The notes under the pieces: generated by a model
What the model saw: the letters and a program-made list of their open reading frames with translations, nothing else
What the model was told of the DNA's origin: nothing
The model's database searches: none
DNA from: Streptomyces roseochromogenus subsp. oscitans DS 12.976
Lineage (GTDB): Bacteria > Actinomycetota > Actinomycetes > Streptomycetales > Streptomycetaceae
Direction: 5' to 3'
NCBI RefSeq assembly: GCF_000497445.1
Contig: NZ_CM002285.1
Coordinates: 3,935,479 to 3,999,478, forward strand
Length of the DNA stretch: 64,000 nucleotides
Translations under genes and position numbers: made by a program
Shown here: one piece after another, positions 60,516 to 64,000 of the stretch
Layout of the letters: every line of letters begins with the position of its first letter
Numbering within the stretch: the stretch's first letter is position 1

Positions 60516-61178
60516 ATGGGCACCGAGATCTACTTCAGCAACAACTACCGTGACCTGTGCATAGAGCACGGTACGGGGGCGGGTTTCCAGTTCGAGTTCA
60601 ACTGCTCGCGCTGCTGGGACACCTGGCGTTCGCCGTTCGAGCCGTTCCGGGCCGGGCAGGTGGCCGGGTGGCTGTCCCGGGGCGTGAACGCGGCGTGGTC
60701 GCTCATCGGCGGCAGCGCCACGCAGGGCGTGACCAACGCCGCGGACGGGCTGGCCGGGGCGAGCTTCGGCAGCCAGCGGGACGCGGCGTTCACCCGCGCG
60801 ATCGAGAACGCGCGGAGCCACTTCAACCGCTGCCCTCGCTGCACCAGTTATGTCTGCGCCCGCTGCTGGAACGCGGGGCAGGGGCTGTGCCTGAACTGCT
60901 CTCCGGACACCGCGGCGGAGGCGCAGGCGGCGCAGCAGCGGGGGCTGAACGACATGGTCGCCCAGCGGGCGTACGACGCCGGCCAGCAGCAGGGCGCCGG
61001 GTACGACGTCACGAGCCCGCGCCAGCTGGTCTGCCCCAACTGCCGTACGGAGACGCGGGGCGGCGCGTTCTGCCATGGCTGCGGCCACCGTCTCGCACAG
61101 ACCACGAACTGCGCGTCCTGCCACGCCGCCCTCCCGGACGACGCCGCCTTCTGCCCGTCCTGCGGCACCAGGCGCTGA
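60516..61178 (+). CDS. Zinc-ribbon protein, 220 aa
   Basis: A Cys-rich protein: an N-terminal CSRCWDTW knuckle, a central Ala/Gly-rich part, CPRCTSYVCARCWNAG and CLNCSP in the middle, and a C-terminal double zinc ribbon (LVCPNCRTETRGGAFCHGCG, NCASCHAALPDDAAFCPSCG). No membrane helix. It probably binds three or more zinc ions and acts as an adaptor; function unknown. ATG start after a G-rich leader. Confidence 0.78.
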   Translation: MGTEIYFSNNYRDLCIEHGTGAGFQFEFNCSRCWDTWRSPFEPFRAGQVAGWLSRGVNAAWSLIGGSATQGVTNAADGLAGASFGSQRDAAFTRAIENARSHFNRCPRCTSYVCARCWNAGQGLCLNCSPDTAAEAQAAQQRGLNDMVAQRAYDAGQQQGAGYDVTSPRQLVCPNCRTETRGGAFCHGCGHRLAQTTNCASCHAALPDDAAFCPSCGTRR

Positions 61179-61199
61179 CGGCGGGGCCCGGGGAAGGGC

Positions 61200-61400
61200 C
61201 TACGGCAGGGCGAACTCGCACCACACCGCCTTGCCCGGGGCCCGCTCCCCGACGCCTCACTTGTCGGCCGGCGCCGAGACCGGCACCAGTCCGCGTCCGC
61301 CCTCGCCTTCGTCCGGGGCGTCCATGACTTCGGGAGCACCGGTTCCGCTGTCGTGCACCTCGTGAGGCCCCCACAGCCGCAAGCCGCCGACGGCGGGTCC
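61200..61400 (-). pseudogene. C-terminal remnant of an ATP-binding anti-sigma-like protein with nonsense codon
   Basis: The frame reads EVHDSGTGAPEVMDAPDE, GGRGLVPVSAPADK, then TGA where the family has Trp, then GVGERAPGKAVWCEFALP and TAG. The RGL...ADKWG...GKxVWCE order is the end of streptomycete HATPase_c_2 proteins. TGG-to-TGA explains the stop. The N box half is not recognisable, so the gene is dead. Confidence 0.68.
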
Positions 61401-61473
61401 GCGCCACCAGGGCCACCCGCACCCGCCCACCGCCCGCGAGCCGCCGGCCCCACCCGGCGTGCAGGCGAGGCGG

Positions 61474-62643
61474 TCAGCTTCTGATGAGGTCGCCGTCGAC
61501 AGGCTCGCGGCGTGACGGTCGGCCCCGTCTGCCGCGAGGCGCCCGCTGCGGCCAGAGCAGGACGTACGCCGCCGATCCGATGCAGAAGGCCAGCCGGATG
61601 AGGCCCCGGGTGGCGTCCGAGGGGATCACGAGGGCGCTGCCGTAGAGGGAGATGAGGGCGATCCAGCTGACCCAGGGGACCAGGCGGCGCTGGCCGATGG
61701 AGTCCCAGAGGAGCGTGCCGAGGAGCACCGAGGCGTTGTAGTACGTGTACACGCTGGGGTCCAGCATGATGCGCGCGTCGGCCGCCAGGAAGACCACCGC
61801 CGGCCAGCGGTTGCGGCGTACCGCCAGCGCGCCCAGGGCCAGGCCGAGGGCCATCTGGGCGGGGCGGTCCCACGGTGGTGTCGCGGGGTCGTTCACTCCG
61901 AACCAGCGCAGCGAGGACGCCGGCTGGTTGGGGATGGTGAAGCGGGCCGCCTGCAGGGTGTCCAGGTGGGTCAGGTAGAAGGGCAGCCAGGCCACCGCCA
62001 CCAGGCCGAAGGCCCAGGCCGCCGAGCGCAGCCGGGCCGGACGGGGTACGGCGAGAAGGAGGGGCAGGAAGCCCACGGCCCAGGGTTTGGAGTCGACCGC
62101 CAGGGCCAGGAAGACGCCCACCGCTGTCGCGTTGCCACGGACCAGCGCGCGGACGGCGAGCGTGGTGAAGAAGAGGGCGAGGACGTCGTCGAGGTGGGCG
62201 AAGCGGACCGAGACCTCGACCCACATGGGTATGAAGGCGGCTCCGGCGATCAGGACGCGCTGTTGCAGGCGTTTGTGGTTGAGGCCGGTGCCCCGGTTGT
62301 AGTCGGCGGCGGCGCGGCCGATCAGGACCAGCATGTACAGGCCAAGGCCGGACATGAACGCGTCAGCGAGTTTCTCACCGACGGCGGCGGGGAACGGCGC
62401 GAAGAGTCCGGCGACTATGAAGCTGACGGGACCGATCTGCAGGTCGGGGTGGTTGGCGTAGAGGGCCAGGCCGCCGCCGGACGCCTGGCCGAAGAGCAGT
62501 TGCTCGCCGGTTCTCAGATAGTGCCAGGAAATGGCGCCATGGCGTTCGGCCACGAAGAACCAGATGGCCGTCCACAGGGTGAGCAGCACGATGTGCCACC
62601 GCACCGGGTAACGCCCGTTCAGCACGTTCCGTCCTTCCCACAC
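61474..62643 (-). CDS. Polytopic membrane glycosyltransferase-like protein (GT-C type)
   Basis: A 389-residue protein with about ten membrane helices. The first extracytoplasmic loop has WHYLRTGEQLLFG and acidic residues, and LAVDSKPWAVGFLPLLLAVP and VRFAHLDDVLALFF are typical of GT87/polyprenol-phosphate mannosyltransferases. It would transfer a lipid-linked sugar outside the membrane. The catalytic Asp-Asp pair (HLDD) is a plausible site. The start could also be a GTG at 62625. Acceptor unknown. Confidence 0.72.
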   Translation of the reverse strand: MWEGRNVLNGRYPVRWHIVLLTLWTAIWFFVAERHGAISWHYLRTGEQLLFGQASGGGLALYANHPDLQIGPVSFIVAGLFAPFPAAVGEKLADAFMSGLGLYMLVLIGRAAADYNRGTGLNHKRLQQRVLIAGAAFIPMWVEVSVRFAHLDDVLALFFTTLAVRALVRGNATAVGVFLALAVDSKPWAVGFLPLLLAVPRPARLRSAAWAFGLVAVAWLPFYLTHLDTLQAARFTIPNQPASSLRWFGVNDPATPPWDRPAQMALGLALGALAVRRNRWPAVVFLAADARIMLDPSVYTYYNASVLLGTLLWDSIGQRRLVPWVSWIALISLYGSALVIPSDATRGLIRLAFCIGSAAYVLLWPQRAPRGRRGRPSRREPVDGDLIRS

Positions 62644-62766
62644 CCGTCAACCACCGTCACCCGCCCCCATCACAGCATCATCTGGTAAGAGCGGGTTCGG
62701 CGGGTGCCGGTTCATCGGGGCGGCGGGCCAACGGCGTTGTCAGTGGCGGCCTCTACAGTCACGGTC

Positions 62767-63579
62767 ATGGCGACTCTTCCCAACCCGCTGCCCAAGCTGG
62801 CCACCGACCCCAGCGGCCGTTCCCTGGGGCTTCAGCTGCCACCCGGCAGACTGGTCGATCTGACGGACGACGGCCCCTGGCACGAGCCTCTGCTGTGGCA
62901 CGCGGAGAAGCCTGCCGCGCCGGGCACCTGGAAGGCGCTGGGGGTTCCTGCGGCGCGCGCCGGTCTGCTGCCGGTGCTCGTGGAGGCGGGAGGCGGCCAG
63001 GGCGGGCCCGCGGAGTGGGAGCTGATGCCCCGGCTGATGTCTTACCCGGGCGATCATGACGCCGAGGACGTCCTCGCCGAGTACTGGGAGGACTGGACGG
63101 AGGAGGGCTGGGGCGAGGAGGTCGAGCCGTTCGGGGCCGCGTGGCCGGGACTCGCGCCCGCACTCACCCCGACGGCCGGTGCCGACACCCGCGCGGCCCA
63201 GGTGGCCGACTCGCTCACGGACGCCCCGCCCCAGTGGTTCCGGGAGGCGCGCCTCGCCCTGGTCCCGGCCCGCCGGTCCGCCGACATACCCGCGGCGATC
63301 GGCTGGTCCGGTCCGCTGAACCACGACAGTGACGTGGCCCGGCTGTGCGCCGTCCTCCGCTCATGGGAGGACCGCTTCGGCATACGGGTGGTGGGGCTCG
63401 GCTTCGACACCCTGGTGGTGTCCGTCGCGGCCCCGCCCGCCACGCTCGCCGACGCGGAGGCCCTGGCCGCCGAACACTTCGCCTTCTGCCCGGACAACAT
63501 CACCCAGGGCAGCGCGAGCCTGCGGGCCTACGCCAAGAGCCTGATCGGCGTCCCCACCTGGACCTTCTGGTGGGACTGA
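62767..63579 (+). CDS. DUF4253 domain protein
   Basis: A 270-residue cytoplasmic protein. Its C-terminal half matches DUF4253: RLALVPARRSADIPAAIGWS, RLCAVLRSWEDRFGIRVVGL, EALAAEHFAFCPDNITQGSA and TWTFWWD at the end. The N-terminal half is an Asp/Glu/Trp-rich module with PAEWELMPRLMSYPGDHDAE. Function unknown; such proteins are often annotated near immunity genes, but no toxin is beside this one. ATG at 62767 chosen over an earlier in-frame codon. Confidence 0.8.
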   Translation: MATLPNPLPKLATDPSGRSLGLQLPPGRLVDLTDDGPWHEPLLWHAEKPAAPGTWKALGVPAARAGLLPVLVEAGGGQGGPAEWELMPRLMSYPGDHDAEDVLAEYWEDWTEEGWGEEVEPFGAAWPGLAPALTPTAGADTRAAQVADSLTDAPPQWFREARLALVPARRSADIPAAIGWSGPLNHDSDVARLCAVLRSWEDRFGIRVVGLGFDTLVVSVAAPPATLADAEALAAEHFAFCPDNITQGSASLRAYAKSLIGVPTWTFWWD

Positions 63580-63646
63580 CCCGTCCCTCCCGGCGGAGCT
63601 GAGCCATCCCTCCCGGTCGGGCCGAGCCGTCCCTCTCGGTGCGGCC
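63578..63646. repeat. Three imperfect 23-bp tandem repeats
   Basis: Units at 63578-63600, 63601-63623 and 63624-63646 share GAGCCGTCCCTCCCGGT-like sequence with a few substitutions. They start at the DUF4253 stop codon and lie in non-coding DNA. They probably arose by slippage. Confidence 0.7.
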
Positions 63647-63661
63647 GGCCCGCTCCGGCGC

Positions 63662-63802
63662 TCAGCCCCCGAGCCCCCGCCCCAGCCTGCACGGCCCCTC
63701 CGTGATCTCCTCCGGTGCCTGGGTGGCGAAGCACAGGCGGGGAGCGGAGCGCTCGGGCCCGTCCGCCTCGCAGCTGGACGCTCCCCCATCGCCCCCGCTC
63801 AC
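63662..63802 (-). CDS. Possible 46-aa protein downstream of hemB
   Basis: A GTG-initiated frame with about 90 percent G/C in third positions: SSCEADGPERSAPRLCFATQ, then APEEITEGPCRLGRGLGG and TGA. Three Cys and the ordered look suggest a real small protein or the end of a larger one. No clear ribosome binding site precedes the GTG. It lies 54 bases after the hemB stop on the same strand. Confidence 0.4.
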   Translation of the reverse strand: MSGGDGGASSCEADGPERSAPRLCFATQAPEEITEGPCRLGRGLGG

Positions 63803-63855
63803 CTGCGCCGATCAGGCACCGTCGCTTTCCCGTGCCCTGAGCCGCCGGACAGGCC

Positions 63856-64000
63856 CTAGCGGAGCTTCTGCGCGACCTCCGTCGCCCAGTACGTGAGGAT
63901 GTTCCGTGCCCCGGCCCGCTTGATACCCGTCAGGGTCTCGAAGATGGCCCGGTCCCGGTCGACCCAGCCCTTCTCGGCGGCGGCCTCGATCATCGAGTAC
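63856..64000 (-). CDS. hemB: Porphobilinogen synthase, C-terminal 47 residues
   Basis: The frame entering from the right edge reads [40 protein letters not shown] and EVAQKLR before TAG. This is the conserved end of HemB (5-aminolevulinate dehydratase), which joins two 5-aminolevulinate molecules in heme synthesis. The rest lies outside the window. HemL, producing its substrate, is in the same window about 42 kb away. Confidence 0.92.
   Translation of the reverse strand, partial: YSMIEAAAEKGWVDRDRAIFETLTGIKRAGARNILTYWATEVAQKLR

Overview
The window is chromosomal DNA from a Streptomyces-like actinomycete. The coding sequence is very GC-rich with G/C in third positions, GTG starts are frequent, and the families are typical of that group: XRE-DUF5753/DUF397 pairs, DUF3558 lipoproteins, a DUF2637 protein, System II cytochrome c genes, a kinase with a secreted lectin tail, and a class I lysyl-tRNA synthetase. 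All assignments come from reading the translated sequence; no database was searched.

Layout. 1-7480: two overlapping substrate-binding/VWA surface proteins, a quinone oxidoreductase, an overlapping pair of small proteins sharing one Asn/Gly motif, a membrane Ser/Thr kinase with a ricin-like domain, and a tail-anchored protein. 7544-9075: a TetR regulator with a likely operator, a DUF397 gene and the wreck of its XRE-DUF5753 partner. 9151-13864: a small oxidative locus with a cytochrome P450, a 66-residue peptide whose last codons are the P450 ribosome binding site, a divergent IPNS-like oxygenase, a stand-alone condensation-domain protein and an SRPBCC protein. 13890-18053: the four-gene cytochrome c maturation operon. 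18202-22652: a deacetylase-like lipoprotein, a phosphatase, hemL and a hypothetical gene.

22700-34700 is an accessory island. It opens with remnants of an integrase and a relaxase and one unrecognised gene. It then holds a compact, translationally coupled operon: ATP-binding protein, MurA-like enolpyruvyl transferase, calcineurin-type phosphatase, two dCTP-deaminase-like proteins and a GT4 glycosyltransferase. Nearby are a beta-lactamase-fold hydrolase and a NUDIX hydrolase, with a divergent XRE-TPR regulator and flavoprotein. The island ends in a broken regulator, the start of a possible Cap4-like nuclease and a frameshifted transporter. The operon looks like an uncharacterised nucleotide-centred biosynthetic pathway and is the best candidate here for something new. 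Its two dCTP-deaminase-like proteins have lost complementary halves of the catalytic apparatus.

35468-38408 is a Dyp-peroxidase operon with two uncharacterised partners. 38651-46198 carries SHOCT, NfeD-like and SPFH proteins, an EamA exporter with a divergent LysR regulator, two decayed genes (MBL hydrolase, M55 peptidase), and a small membrane protein and an MprF-like protein whose promoter regions share a palindrome. 46272-64000 is mostly conserved chromosome: a two-component system, RtcB, two DUF3558 lipoproteins, a DUF2637 protein, divergent lysS/argS, a WYL regulator with a divergent VOC protein, a zinc-ribbon protein, a GT-C-like membrane protein, a DUF4253 protein and the 3' end of hemB.
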